Positions 1 through 8,729 of a stretch of 64,000 nucleotides of DNA are shown here, piece after piece; position 1 is the stretch's first letter; the number at the start of each line of letters is the position of its first letter. This DNA is from Variovorax paradoxus (GTDB lineage Bacteria; Pseudomonadota; Gammaproteobacteria; Burkholderiales; Burkholderiaceae_C), in contig NZ_JAUSRN010000003.1 in the NCBI RefSeq assembly GCF_030811855.1, positions 186,001-250,000 on the forward strand. The letters are read 5' to 3'. A program made the translations under genes and the position numbers. The notes under the pieces were generated by a model. It saw nothing but the letters and a program-made list of their open reading frames with translations, did not search any database and was not told where the DNA came from.

Positions 1-564
1 CGGAACGTGGCGCAGGTCGGTGCCGCTGTTCAGGCCCAGCAGCGCGCCCAGGAAGTGCGGCGTGGAGCCCGCGCCGGGCGAGCCGTAGCTGGCCTGGCCG
101 GGGTTGGCCTTGGCCCAGGCGACGTAGTCCTTCAGCGTCTTCACGCTGGCCGGCACCATCGGGCCCACGGCCAGGCCGTGCGTCATCACGGCGCCGATCG
201 AGATCGGCGCGAAGTCCGCGAGGCCGTAGCTCAGCTTGGTATAGATGTGCGGGTAGGTCGACAGAGCCGAGGCCTGCGCGAGGCACAGCACCGAGCCGTC
301 GGCCGGCGAAGTCTTGAGTGTGTCGAGCGCAATGCGCCCGCCCGCGCCCGGCTTGTTCTCGACCACCGCGTTGATCTTCGAGTACGGCGTGTCGCCGAGC
401 TTTTCTGCCACGCGGCGCGCCACACTGTCGCCCGCGCTGCCGGCCGGAAAGCCGTAGTAGATCTTGGCCTGCTGCACGGCCTGAGCGAATGCGCCGAGCG
501 GATACAGGGCGCCGAGTGCGGCTGCGCCGCCGAGTGCCTTCACGAATTGACGTCTGTTGGTCAT
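1..564 (-). CDS. Bug-family tripartite tricarboxylate transporter binding protein, C-terminus beyond window
   Basis: Periplasmic solute-binding protein of the Bug/TctC family; only the first 188 residues are inside the window. The N-terminus has a twin-arginine-like motif (NRRQFVK, residues 3-9) followed by a hydrophobic stretch ending AFAQA, so export by Tat is likely. The family body follows, including KPGAGG near residue 70, typical of Bug proteins that capture carboxylates or aromatic acids. The start is backed by CAGGAGACAA just upstream, the same ribosome site as the neighbouring SDR gene. It is last visible gene of a leftward operon with crotonase, CoA ligase and SDR, so it may import the aromatic acid they degrade; that substrate is inferred from context only. 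Confidence 0.9.
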   Translation of the reverse strand, partial: MTNRRQFVKALGGAAALGALYPLGAFAQAVQQAKIYYGFPAGSAGDSVARRVAEKLGDTPYSKINAVVENKPGAGGRIALDTLKTSPADGSVLCLAQASALSTYPHIYTKLSYGLADFAPISIGAVMTHGLAVGPMVPASVKTLKDYVAWAKANPGQASYGSPGAGSTPHFLGALLGLNSGTDLRHVP

Positions 565-599
565 GGTCTTGTCTCCTGGTTGTTGGTGCTGAAGCTGAA

Positions 600-1364
600 T
601 CAGCGCGGCGCCATGCGCAGGGCGCCGTCGAGGCGGATCACCTCGCCGTTCAAGTGCCCGTTGGTCACGATATGGCAGGCCAGTTCGGCAAACTCCGAGG
701 GCTTGCCCAGGCGCGGCGGAAACGGGATCGACGCGGCCAGCGATTGCTGCACGGCTTCGGGCAGTTCCATCAAAAGCGGCGTGGCAAAGAGGCCGGGCGC
801 CACGGTGCACACGCGAATGGCGTGCTGCGCCAGGTCGCGCGCCATCGGCAGTGTCATGCCGACCAGGCCGCCCTTGGAGGCGCTGTAGGCCTGCTGGCCC
901 ACCTGGCCGTCGAAGGCCGCGACCGAGGCGGTGAAGAGCATCACACCCTTCTCGCCGTTATCGAGCGCATCGAGCTTCGCACAGCGCGCCGCGAACAAGC
1001 GCGCCATGTTGTAGCCGCCGATCAGGTTGATGTTGACCACGCGCACGAAGTCCTCCAGCGGCGCGGGGTTGCCGTCCTTGCCGACGATGCGCTTTGCGCT
1101 GCCGACGCCCGCCACGTTCATGAGGATGCGCGCGGGGCCGTGGGCTGCAGCGGCCTTGTCGAGCGCGGCATTGACGCTCTCGGTGTCGGTGATGTCGCAG
1201 ACGCAAGCGATGCCGCCGATTTCAGCGGCCACCTTGTCGGCGAGCTCCGCATTGCGGTCGAGCACCGCCACCTTGGCGCCCAGGCGCGCGAGTTCGCGCG
1301 CGGTAGCTTCGCCGAGGCCCGATGCGCCGCCGGTCACGAGCGCGGCTTGTCCTTCGATCTTCAT
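600..1364 (-). CDS. SDR-family NAD-dependent 3-hydroxyacyl-CoA dehydrogenase-like oxidoreductase
   Basis: Classical short-chain dehydrogenase of 254 residues. The cofactor-binding TGGASGLG is at 11-18, an aspartate at 36 (VLDRN) points to NAD rather than NADP, and the catalytic Ser147, Tyr160 and Lys164 (YSASK) are all present. The sequence resembles type II 3-hydroxyacyl-CoA dehydrogenases. It lies 22 bp after the feruloyl-CoA synthase gene in the same leftward operon, so the natural role would be oxidation of a 3-hydroxy-3-arylpropionyl-CoA to its beta-keto form after hydration by the crotonase. The family and residues are seen directly; the substrate is inferred. Strong ribosome site CAGGAGACAAACACC before ATG. 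Confidence 0.93.
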   Translation of the reverse strand: MKIEGQAALVTGGASGLGEATARELARLGAKVAVLDRNAELADKVAAEIGGIACVCDITDTESVNAALDKAAAAHGPARILMNVAGVGSAKRIVGKDGNPAPLEDFVRVVNINLIGGYNMARLFAARCAKLDALDNGEKGVMLFTASVAAFDGQVGQQAYSASKGGLVGMTLPMARDLAQHAIRVCTVAPGLFATPLLMELPEAVQQSLAASIPFPPRLGKPSEFAELACHIVTNGHLNGEVIRLDGALRMAPR

Positions 1365-1386
1365 GGTGTTTGTCTCCTGGATGGGT

Positions 1387-3240
1387 TCAGCGGGGCTTCA
1401 GGGTGAAGGGCAGGGTGTCGGCATGCAGCGCCTCGACGATCTCGGCGCGGTGCTTGAGCACGGAGCGCTGGTTGATGGAGCCCTTGTCGGTCACTTCGCC
1501 CTTGTCGATGGAGGGCGGCTCGGCCATCAGGTGCAGCCGCGCGATGCGGTTGGCGCTGCCGGTGCCCATGGCCGCCAGTTCGTTGGCCACCTGCTGGAAG
1601 TGCGCCTGTACCGGCGCGCTTTCGAGCACCTGCTGCATCGTTGCACCTTCGCGCAGGCCGGCCAGCTGCCGCACCTTCTGCGTCGGGAAGACCAGCGCGC
1701 CGACTTCCTTCAGGTTGATGCCGGTCAGCACGGCGTCCTGCACATAGGGCGCACCGGCCGCGATGATCTTGGCGCGCAGCGGACCCACGCTCACGAAGGT
1801 GCCGGTGGCCAGCTTGAAGTCTTCGGCAATGCGGCCGTCGAAGCGCAGGCCGCGGTGGATGTTCTGGTCGTCGATCCACTTCACCGCATCGCCGGTGGAG
1901 AAGAAGCCCTCTTCGTCGAAGGCCTCGGCCGTGGCCTCGGGTGCGCGCCAGTAGCCCGGCGTAATGTTGGGGCCGCGGTAGCGCACCTCGGTCTTGCCGT
2001 CGACCTCGATCAGCTTGAGCTCGATGCCGGCCGCGGGCAGGCCCACGTCGCCCGACTTGACCTCGGGCCCGGTGACATAGAGCGCGAAGGGGCCGGACTC
2101 GGTCATGCCCAGGCCGGTGCCCATGACGATGCGTTCGCCGATCTCGGCCTCCTGCGTCTTGTGCAGGCTGTCCCACACGGGCTGCGACAGCGCGGCGCCG
2201 GAGTAGAAGAACATCTTCACCCGCGACAGCAGGTTGCGGCGCAGTACTGCGTCGGTTTCCATGGCGTGCGCAATGGCCTCGAAGCCGGTCGGCACATTGA
2301 AGTAGATGGTGGGCGCGATCTCGCGCAGATTGCGCAGGGTCTCGGCCATGCCGCCCGGCGTAGGCTTGCCGTCGTCGATGTAGAGCGTGCCGCCGTTGTC
2401 CAGCACGATGCCCACGTTGTGGTTGCCGCCGAAGGTGTGGTTCCAGGGCAGCCAATCGACCAGCACCGGCGGCTCCTCGCCCAGCGCGGGAATCGACTGG
2501 CGCAGCTGCTGCTGGTTGGCGCACCACATGCGGTGCGTGTTGATCACTGCCTTGGGCATCTTGGTGGAGCCCGAGGTGAAGAGAAACTTGGTGATGGTGT
2601 CCGGGCCGGTGGCGCGCATCGCGGCGTCGATGGCGGGTGTTGCAGGCGTGCCGGCCAACGCATCGAACGGCGTGGTGGCGCGGCCTTCGATCGTGCCTTC
2701 GGCGATCACGACTTCGGTGTCCGCAGGCACCGCTGCGGCAATGGCGCGGCCGAAGCGCGCGGCGTCGGCGGCAAACACCAGGCCGGGCGTGAGCGTGTCC
2801 AGCACGTGGCGCAGTTTCTCGAAGTCCTGGCTCACCACCGAGTAGGGCGGCGACACCGGGCAGTACGGCACGCCGGCATACAGGCAGCCGAGCGCCATCA
2901 GGGCGTGTTCGATACCGTTCTCGCTGAGGATCGCGACCGGGCGCTCCGCATCCAGGCCGCGGTCCAGCAGGGCCTGGCCGATGCTGCGCGCCTTTTGCAG
3001 CGCCTCGGCGTAGCTCACGCGCTGCCAGTCGCCGGTGCTGCCGTCGGCCAGCCGTTCGCGGCGGGCGATGAAAGTGCGGTCGGGCGCCGCTTCGGCCCAG
3101 TGCGCCAGGCGGTCGGTCATGCGGTCGCGGTAGGGTGCCAGCCGTGTTTCGGCCCGCAGGTACCGCGTGCCCGGCGCGCCGTCGCGCAGCACGGCGCGCG
3201 TGACGCCGAACGCCAGCGGACGGTATCGGATCGTGGTCAT
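1387..3240 (-). CDS. Feruloyl-CoA synthase-like AMP-dependent ligase
   Basis: Acyl-adenylate-forming ligase of 617 residues that should activate ferulate or a related hydroxycinnamate with ATP and CoA. The P-loop-like motif FTSGSTKMPK is at 221-230, the A5-type region GMTESGPF at 378-385, STGDA at 448-452 and the hinge/C-terminal GRIAEDFKLATG at 469-480. The last motif, where most ligases have D-R-x-K-E, and the WLPWNHTFGG segment near 263 are characteristic of feruloyl-CoA synthases. It overlaps the crotonase gene by 4 nt (ATGA), showing translational coupling. Substrate could also be p-coumarate or caffeate. Confidence 0.9.
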   Translation of the reverse strand: MTTIRYRPLAFGVTRAVLRDGAPGTRYLRAETRLAPYRDRMTDRLAHWAEAAPDRTFIARRERLADGSTGDWQRVSYAEALQKARSIGQALLDRGLDAERPVAILSENGIEHALMALGCLYAGVPYCPVSPPYSVVSQDFEKLRHVLDTLTPGLVFAADAARFGRAIAAAVPADTEVVIAEGTIEGRATTPFDALAGTPATPAIDAAMRATGPDTITKFLFTSGSTKMPKAVINTHRMWCANQQQLRQSIPALGEEPPVLVDWLPWNHTFGGNHNVGIVLDNGGTLYIDDGKPTPGGMAETLRNLREIAPTIYFNVPTGFEAIAHAMETDAVLRRNLLSRVKMFFYSGAALSQPVWDSLHKTQEAEIGERIVMGTGLGMTESGPFALYVTGPEVKSGDVGLPAAGIELKLIEVDGKTEVRYRGPNITPGYWRAPEATAEAFDEEGFFSTGDAVKWIDDQNIHRGLRFDGRIAEDFKLATGTFVSVGPLRAKIIAAGAPYVQDAVLTGINLKEVGALVFPTQKVRQLAGLREGATMQQVLESAPVQAHFQQVANELAAMGTGSANRIARLHLMAEPPSIDKGEVTDKGSINQRSVLKHRAEIVEALHADTLPFTLKPR

Positions 3241-4010
3241 CCCTTGCTCACCTTCGCGCCGCGGCCTTCGAGGAAGTCACGCACGCGCTCCTTGGCCTCG
3301 GGCGCGTTCTGCACGATGCCGGACATCAGCGCCTCGGTGAAGAAGCCGTGGTCGGCCGACTGCTCGGCAATGCGCGGCAGCGCGTGCATCAGTGCGTAGT
3401 TGGTCAGCGGCGCGTTGGTGGCGACGCGCTTCGCAAGCTCGAAGGCCTTGTCGAAAGCCGTGCCTTCGTCGACCAGGTACTGCGCGAAGTTGGCGCGCTC
3501 GCCATCCTCGGCGTTGTAGACCCGGCCGGTCATCATCATGTCGGTCATGCGGGCCACGCCGATCAGCTTGGGAATGCGCACCGAGCCGCCGCCGCCCACG
3601 AAGATGCCGCGCGAGCCTTCGGGCAGCGCGTAGAAGGTGCTGCGGTCGGCCACGCGGATGTGGCAGGCGCTTGCCAACTCGAGGCCGCCGCCGACCACCG
3701 CGCCGTGCAGCGCCGCGATCACCGGCACCGGGCCGTGCTGGATCAGGTCGAGGGCGCTGTGCCACAGCCGCGAATGCTGCATGCCCTGGCCCGCGTCGCG
3801 CTCTTTCAGCTCGCTCAGGTCGAGGCCGGCGCAGAAATGCGGACCTTCGCCGTCGAGCACCGCGGCGCGCACCGTGGAGGGCAGGGTCTCGAAGGTATTG
3901 CGCAGCGCGAGCACCAAGCTGTCCGAAAGCGCGTTGCGCTTGGCGCCGCGCGTCAGGCGGACGATGGCAACTTCGTCGCGGATGTCGATATGGAGATCAG
4001 GATTGGTCAT
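3237..4010 (-). CDS. Crotonase-family enoyl-CoA hydratase
   Basis: Crotonase of 257 residues, first gene of the leftward operon. The oxyanion-hole segments HFCAGLDL (58-65) and GAVVGGGLEL (103-112) are intact. Both acid residues used for hydration in enoyl-CoA hydratases are present: Glu111 in GGGLEL and Glu131 in FYALPEG. It differs in these regions from the classical feruloyl-CoA hydratase/aldolase (Ech). Next to a CoA ligase, an SDR and a divergent amidohydrolase, it most likely hydrates the aryl-propenoyl-CoA in a beta-oxidative route. A retro-aldol hydratase/lyase producing vanillin cannot be excluded from sequence alone. Confidence 0.88.
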   Translation of the reverse strand: MTNPDLHIDIRDEVAIVRLTRGAKRNALSDSLVLALRNTFETLPSTVRAAVLDGEGPHFCAGLDLSELKERDAGQGMQHSRLWHSALDLIQHGPVPVIAALHGAVVGGGLELASACHIRVADRSTFYALPEGSRGIFVGGGGSVRIPKLIGVARMTDMMMTGRVYNAEDGERANFAQYLVDEGTAFDKAFELAKRVATNAPLTNYALMHALPRIAEQSADHGFFTEALMSGIVQNAPEAKERVRDFLEGRGAKVSKG

Positions 4011-4043
4011 GATTGCATTCGTGTGTGAGTTGGATTATGGTTA

Positions 4044-4056
4044 TGATAAATAATCA
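4044..4056. promoter_or_regulatory. Candidate operator in divergent promoter region
   Basis: The 104-bp gap between the crotonase and amidohydrolase start codons is unusually AT-rich for this window. It contains an imperfect 13-bp inverted repeat TGAT-N5-ATCA. Such a site in a divergent catabolic promoter could bind a MarR- or IclR-type regulator responding to the aromatic acid or its CoA ester. No regulator gene is visible beside it in this window, so the assignment is only a suggestion. Confidence 0.3.
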
Positions 4057-4114
4057 ATTCAAGACGCTTGGGCGCCTCAATTCCTAGGGATTTACCCGTA
4101 TTGGAGACAACGAC

Positions 4115-4981
4115 ATGGACCACCAGAACCTGATTGCGATCGACATCCACACCCACGCCGAAGTGAGCTGCTGGAACCCGTTCGACAACTACGGCGAGGA
4201 ATACGACCGCGCCGCCGACAAATACTTTGGTTCGAGCGGCCGGCCGACCATTGCCGAGAGCGTGGCCTACTACCGCGAACGCAAGATCGGCTTGGTGATG
4301 TTCATGGTCGACGCCGAGTCGAACATGGGCCGCCGCCGCATCCCGAACGAAGAGATTGCCGAGGCCGCGCAGAAGAACAGCGACATGATGATCGCCTTCG
4401 CGAGCATCGACCCGCACAAGGGAAAGATGGGCGCCCGCGAGGCGCGCCGGCTCATCGAGGAGCACGGGGTCAAGGGGTTCAAGTTCCACCCTACCGTGCA
4501 GGGCTACCACCCCTACGACAAGATGGCTTGGCCCATCTACGACGTGATCGCCGAGTACAAGCTGCCGGCCATCTTCCACACGGGCCACAGCGGCATCGGC
4601 TCGGGCATGCGCTGCGGCGGCGGGCTCCGGCTGGAGTACAGCAACCCGATGCACCTGGACGACGTGGCCATCGACTTTCCCGACATGCAGATCGTGATGG
4701 CGCACCCCAGCTTCCCCTGGCAGGACGAGGCGCTGAGCGTGGCCACGCACAAGCCCAACGTCTGGATCGACCTGTCGGGCTGGAGCCCCAAGTATTTTCC
4801 GAAGCAGCTGGTGCAGTACGCCAACACGCTGCTGAAGGATCGCATCCTGTTCGGCAGCGACTACCCGCTGATCACGCCCGACCGCTGGATGAAGGACTTC
4901 GAGACGGCCGGCTTCAAGCCCGAGGTGATGCCGGGGATCCTGAAAGGCAACGCGGTCAGGCTGCTGAAACTGGAGGGTTGA
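4115..4981 (+). CDS. Amidohydrolase (ACMSD/CouO-like family)
   Basis: Metal-dependent amidohydrolase_2 family protein of 288 residues. Likely metal or catalytic residues are His12 and His14 (IHTH), Lys123 and His125 (KGFKFHP), His155/His158 (FHTGHSG), His197 (MAHPSF) and Asp249 (FGSDYP). It is divergent from the crotonase-ligase-SDR operon. In actinobacterial coumarate/ferulate pathways (CouLMNO, PhdABCE) a family member hydrolyses the beta-ketoacyl-CoA by a retro-Claisen reaction, and the same gene set is seen here; that function is inferred. A decarboxylase role, as in other members of the family, is the main alternative. TTGGAGACAA lies 5 nt before the ATG. Confidence 0.85.
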   Translation: MDHQNLIAIDIHTHAEVSCWNPFDNYGEEYDRAADKYFGSSGRPTIAESVAYYRERKIGLVMFMVDAESNMGRRRIPNEEIAEAAQKNSDMMIAFASIDPHKGKMGAREARRLIEEHGVKGFKFHPTVQGYHPYDKMAWPIYDVIAEYKLPAIFHTGHSGIGSGMRCGGGLRLEYSNPMHLDDVAIDFPDMQIVMAHPSFPWQDEALSVATHKPNVWIDLSGWSPKYFPKQLVQYANTLLKDRILFGSDYPLITPDRWMKDFETAGFKPEVMPGILKGNAVRLLKLEG

Positions 4982-5006
4982 AGGACAAACGAAAAGAAAA
5001 GGCCGG

Positions 5007-6872
5007 CTACGCGTCGGCTTCTTCTTTCTGCTTTTCCTCTTCTTCCCCGATCCGGTCCCAGTCGCGGCCCGAGCGGCGCCGCCGCTCTTCGCGTTCGCGC
5101 GCCATCTGTTCCTCGAACTGCTGGCGGCCCGCCTTGTTGGCCGCGATCAGCTTGGCGCGGTCCTTGTAGTGCGGATAGATCTCGTCGCTCAGCTTGATGT
5201 TCCGGCGGCGGAACCGGAGCGCGGTTTCGCGCGCTTCGTGCGCGGGCCAGCCCAGCGCTTCGAGCGTCGAGCGGGCGCTGCGCAGCGACGATTCGAACAC
5301 CTCGCGCTCGACCTCCGTCACCCCGCGGTCGCGCAGCTGGAAGAGGTGGGTCACGTTGCGGGCTCGCGCGATGATGCGCGCCTGCGGAAAGTGCTCCTTC
5401 ACCAAATCGACGATCTCCAGCGACTGCTCGATGTCGTCCACCGCCACCACGATGGCCTTGGCCGTGCCGGCGCCCGCGGTGCGCAGCAAATCAAGCCGCG
5501 TCGCGTCGCCATAGAACACGCGAAAGCCGAACTGCCGCAGGCCTTCGACCGTGTCGGCGTCATGGTCGAGCACCGTGACACGAAGCCCCTGCGACATCAA
5601 CATGCGGCCGACGATCTGGCCATAGCGGCCGAAGCCGCAGATCAGCACCTTGGCGTCCTGCTGCTCGGATATTTCTTCCAGCTGCGTGCCGTTGTTGCGG
5701 CTGTAGCGCGGCAGCACGAACTTGTCGAGCAACACCAGGAGAAGCGGCGACAGCAGCATCGACAGTGCCACCGCGCCGATCAGGAGCGAGGTAATTTCGG
5801 GCGGCAGCACATCGGGCCCGGCGGCCTGGAACACCACGAATGCGAACTCACCGCCCTGGGCCAGCAGCAGCGTGAACACCGGGCGCTCCTGGTAGGCGAG
5901 GCCCATGGCCTTGGCCAGGGCGTAGATCACCGCCAGCTTGACGGCCATGAAGCCGACCACCAGCAGTGCCATGAGCCAGGGGCTCGCGATCAGCACGCCG
6001 AAGTTGATCGACATGCCCACGGCAATGAAGAACAGGCCCAGCAGCAGGCCCTTGAAGGGCTCGATGTCGGTTTCGAGCTCGCGCCGGTATTCGCTTTCCG
6101 CCAGCAGCACGCCGGCAAGAAAAGCACCCAGCGCCATCGAGAGGCCTACGAACTGCATCAGCGCGGCGATGGCCACCACCAGCAGCAGCGCGGCGGCGGT
6201 GAAGATTTCGGGCGTGTCGCTGCGCGCGATCCAGCGCAGCAGCGGGCGCAGGGCAAGCCGGCCGCCGAGGATGATGCCGGCGATCACGCCGACGATCTTC
6301 AGCCCTTCCAGCGTCCGGTCGAGCCCGCTGAGCGACTGTTCGGCCGCCGTGGCGCCCGCCAGCAGCGGCAGCAGCGCGAGGATCGGGATGGCCGCCACGT
6401 CCTGGAACAGCAGGATCGAAAAGCCCGCCTGGCCACTGGGCGTACGGAGCAGGTTGCGTTCCCCGAGCACCTGCAGCGCGATGGCCGTGGACGAAAGTGC
6501 GAGGCCGAGCGCCGCCACCAGCGCCACGCGCCATTCGGCACCCGCGGCCCAGCCCACGGCAAACAGCACTGCGGCGCAGCAGAGCACCTGCGCCGCGCCC
6601 CAGCCGAAGATGGGCCGGCGCAGGTTCCACAGGCGCTTGGGTTCCAATTCGAGGCCCACGAGGAACAGCATCAGCACCACGCCGAACTCGGCAAAGTGCA
6701 GCACGTCTTCCACGCTGGAAACGAGGCCGAGACCCCACGGGCCGATGGCGATGCCGGCGACGAGGTAGCCGATGATGGAGCCCAGGCCCATGGCCTTGGA
6801 AAGCGGCACCACCAGGACGGCGGCCCCCAGGTAGATCAGGCTGCTGGTCAGCCAGGCGGGTGCGTGTTCCAT
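5007..6872 (-). CDS. kefC: Glutathione-regulated potassium-efflux antiporter, KefB/KefC type
   Basis: CPA2-family K+/H+ antiporter of 621 residues, matching the usual size of KefC. The N-terminal ~385 residues are a run of membrane helices with the family's LFLVGLELEP (69-78), LLFQDVAAIPIL (154-165) and LLLAQGGEFAFV (335-346) motifs. A cytoplasmic RCK/TrkA-N domain follows with the nucleotide-binding GFGRYGQ (413-419). The tail is highly charged. Efflux through this family protects against electrophiles and is gated by glutathione adducts. The gene starts 2 bp after the preceding oxidoreductase gene, reproducing the kefF-kefC arrangement. A longer reading upstream of 6872 runs through that other gene and is not used. 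Confidence 0.9.
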   Translation of the reverse strand: MEHAPAWLTSSLIYLGAAVLVVPLSKAMGLGSIIGYLVAGIAIGPWGLGLVSSVEDVLHFAEFGVVLMLFLVGLELEPKRLWNLRRPIFGWGAAQVLCCAAVLFAVGWAAGAEWRVALVAALGLALSSTAIALQVLGERNLLRTPSGQAGFSILLFQDVAAIPILALLPLLAGATAAEQSLSGLDRTLEGLKIVGVIAGIILGGRLALRPLLRWIARSDTPEIFTAAALLLVVAIAALMQFVGLSMALGAFLAGVLLAESEYRRELETDIEPFKGLLLGLFFIAVGMSINFGVLIASPWLMALLVVGFMAVKLAVIYALAKAMGLAYQERPVFTLLLAQGGEFAFVVFQAAGPDVLPPEITSLLIGAVALSMLLSPLLLVLLDKFVLPRYSRNNGTQLEEISEQQDAKVLICGFGRYGQIVGRMLMSQGLRVTVLDHDADTVEGLRQFGFRVFYGDATRLDLLRTAGAGTAKAIVVAVDDIEQSLEIVDLVKEHFPQARIIARARNVTHLFQLRDRGVTEVEREVFESSLRSARSTLEALGWPAHEARETALRFRRRNIKLSDEIYPHYKDRAKLIAANKAGRQQFEEQMAREREERRRRSGRDWDRIGEEEEKQKEEADA

Positions 6873-6874
6873 GC

Positions 6875-7615
6875 TCAGGCCGTGCCTTTTTCGTTGTTGT
6901 TGTTTTCTTCGTTGGCGGCGGACATGGAAGCGAGGCCCCGGGCCGTCGCGGAGTAGAAGGCGGCGGACGCCGCCTTGTCCGCGTCGTCGAGCTCTGCCGG
7001 GCGGTCGGTTTCGGGAACCGGGCAGGCCACGCAGACATCGAGTTCCTCGAGCTCCGGCCACTGGGGATAGCTGCCGAGCCGCTGGGCAAAAACCTCGACA
7101 TGCACCGCCACCTCGGCGTCGCTGGCGCTGCGCGCGCCGTGGAACACCAGCGGCGGGAGAAAGCGCATGCCGCACAGCGCGGCTGTCTGCTCATAAGGCG
7201 GTAGGAAGGCGTCGAAGAAGTAGCGGTTGTAGCTTTGAGGGTGGTAGCTCGCCTCGGGGCCACCCGTGGTGGCGACCAGCCAGCAGTCCTTGCCCTGCAA
7301 CGCAGTGCCTCCGCGGCCGTAGGCCCATCCGTAGCTGAGCACGTCGTCGAACCAGAGCTTTTGCAGCGGCGGTGCCGAATACCACTGGATCGGATGCAGC
7401 AGCACCACCAGGCTGGCCTTGGCCAGCCGGGCCTGCTCGGCCTCGACGTCGATCGAGAAGTCGGGGTAGCTGCCGTACAGGTCGTTCACCTCGACGCCCG
7501 GCACCGAGCGCGCGGCCGCCAGCAACTGCCGGTTGACACGCGAATCGCGCCAATGCGGATGTGCCGCGAGCACGTAAATGCCGGCCGAGTCGGCGGCGGA
7601 TGTTGTTGTCGTCAT
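6875..7615 (-). CDS. kefF: KefF-like NAD(P)H-dependent oxidoreductase (ancillary to potassium efflux)
   Basis: Flavodoxin-fold quinone reductase of the KefF/MdaB/NQO1 family, 246 residues from the ATG at 7615. Visible family features are AAHPHWRDSRVN near the N-terminus, LVVLLHPIQWYSAPPLQKLW in the middle and WLVATTGGPEASY after it. In Escherichia coli KefF binds KefC and is needed for full efflux activity, and the immediate coupling to the antiporter here supports that role. The C-terminus carries a low-complexity asparagine-rich tail (ENNNNEKG) that is not needed for the fold. In-frame codons above 7615 run over the divergent promoter region and are not used. Confidence 0.87.
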   Translation of the reverse strand: MTTTTSAADSAGIYVLAAHPHWRDSRVNRQLLAAARSVPGVEVNDLYGSYPDFSIDVEAEQARLAKASLVVLLHPIQWYSAPPLQKLWFDDVLSYGWAYGRGGTALQGKDCWLVATTGGPEASYHPQSYNRYFFDAFLPPYEQTAALCGMRFLPPLVFHGARSASDAEVAVHVEVFAQRLGSYPQWPELEELDVCVACPVPETDRPAELDDADKAASAAFYSATARGLASMSAANEENNNNEKGTA

Positions 7616-7742
7616 GCCGCGAACATAGCGCAAGATCAGCCCTTGCCAGGGCTGCGCGCACCCGGTGGCGCCCTGCCGGGCTCCAAGTGCGTGTCGCGAT
7701 GCCGACAGACGCCCCGGCAAGCTTGGCGCTAGAGTGCCCCGC

Positions 7743-8204
7743 ATGACCAAAAAGACATTCCAGACTCTTCAGGATCTTGCCGCCTGCGTCGGCCAGGAAG
7801 TTGCCGTGAGCGACTGGATCACCGTCACCCAAGAACAGGTGAACCAGTTCGCCGAAGCCACCGGCGACCACCAGTGGATCCACGTCGACGTCGAGCGCGC
7901 CAAGGCCGGCCCCTTCGGCGGCCCGATCGCCCACGGCTTCCTCACGCTGTCGCTGCTGCCGCGCTTCTACGAGTCCGCGTTCGAGGTGGCCGAGTCGCGC
8001 ATGGGCGTGAACTACGGGCTGAACCGGGTGCGTTTCATGTCGCCCGTGCCGGTGGGCAAGCGCCTCCGCGCGCGCATGAAGCTGCTCACCGCTGAGCCCA
8101 TTGCGGACGACGGCCTGCAGATGACCTGGGAAGCCACCATCGAGCTCGAAGGCGCGGTCAAGCCGGCCTGCGTGGCTGAGTCGGTGGTGCGCCGCTACCG
8201 CTGA
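7743..8204 (+). CDS. MaoC-family (R)-hydratase
   Basis: Hot-dog-fold MaoC-like dehydratase of 153 residues. The hydratase signature is clear: ATGDHQWIH at 39-47 supplies the catalytic Asp42 and His47, and PFGGPIAHGFLTLSLLP follows. Enzymes of this type hydrate 2-enoyl-CoA to (R)-3-hydroxyacyl-CoA. Nothing adjacent fixes the substrate; it is divergent from kefF and convergent with trmL. The ATG at 7743 is chosen because the conserved family sequence begins shortly after it. Confidence 0.88.
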   Translation: MTKKTFQTLQDLAACVGQEVAVSDWITVTQEQVNQFAEATGDHQWIHVDVERAKAGPFGGPIAHGFLTLSLLPRFYESAFEVAESRMGVNYGLNRVRFMSPVPVGKRLRARMKLLTAEPIADDGLQMTWEATIELEGAVKPACVAESVVRRYR

Positions 8205-8239
8205 AATCCGCGGCAGCCGCGGCGCTGGACCGCAGCCGC

Positions 8240-8701
8240 TCAGCCGAATCCGTTCTGCCGCCAGGCCTCGAAGACGGTCACCGCCACCGCGTTCGAAAGA
8301 TTCAGGCTGCGCTGCCCCTCGCGCATCGACAGCCTGAGGCGCTGGGGCTCGGCGAAGGTCTCGCGCACCGCGGGCGGCAGGCCGCTGGTTTCCGACCCGA
8401 ACACCAGCCAGTCGCCGGGCTGGAAGCGCACGTCGTGCACGGCCCGCGTGCCGCGCGTGGTGAGTGCGAACATGCGCTCGGCGAGCGGTTGTTCGGTGTC
8501 GAGCAGGGCCTGCCAGCTGGCATGGCGCTTGACCTCGGCGTATTCGTGATAGTCGAGACCGGCGCGGCGCAGCAGGCGATCGTCCATCGAGAAGCCCAGG
8601 GGTTCGACCAGGTGCAGCGCGCAGCCGGTGTTGGCCGCAAGACGGATCACGTTGCCTGTGTTCGGCGGGATTTCGGGGTGGACCAGGACGATATGGAACA
8701 T
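8240..8701 (-). CDS. trmL: tRNA (cytidine(34)-2'-O)-methyltransferase TrmL
   Basis: SPOUT-class RNA methyltransferase of 153 residues, the normal TrmL length. It starts MFHIVLVHPEIPPNTGN, a TrmL hallmark, and carries the knotted-domain motifs GSETSGLP and SLNLSNAVAV toward the C-terminus. TrmL 2'-O-methylates the wobble base of tRNA-Leu species using AdoMet. The start at 8701 gives the conserved N-terminus; a longer reading upstream adds only an arginine-rich segment overlapping comF. Confidence 0.93.
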   Translation of the reverse strand: MFHIVLVHPEIPPNTGNVIRLAANTGCALHLVEPLGFSMDDRLLRRAGLDYHEYAEVKRHASWQALLDTEQPLAERMFALTTRGTRAVHDVRFQPGDWLVFGSETSGLPPAVRETFAEPQRLRLSMREGQRSLNLSNAVAVTVFEAWRQNGFG

Positions 8702-8729
8702 GCGCCGATTGTCGCGGCGGCGCGTCCGC

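Noticed and set aside
1027..3399. Long open frame on the plus strand opposite the CoA ligase
   Set aside because: Low-complexity Arg/Ala/His-rich composition, no family features, and complete overlap with a well supported gene. High GC makes such antisense frames common.
3237..4010. Classical feruloyl-CoA hydratase/lyase (Ech) for the crotonase
   Set aside because: N-terminal and oxyanion regions do not match Ech and the neighbours include an SDR and amidohydrolase, which Ech pathways do not need.
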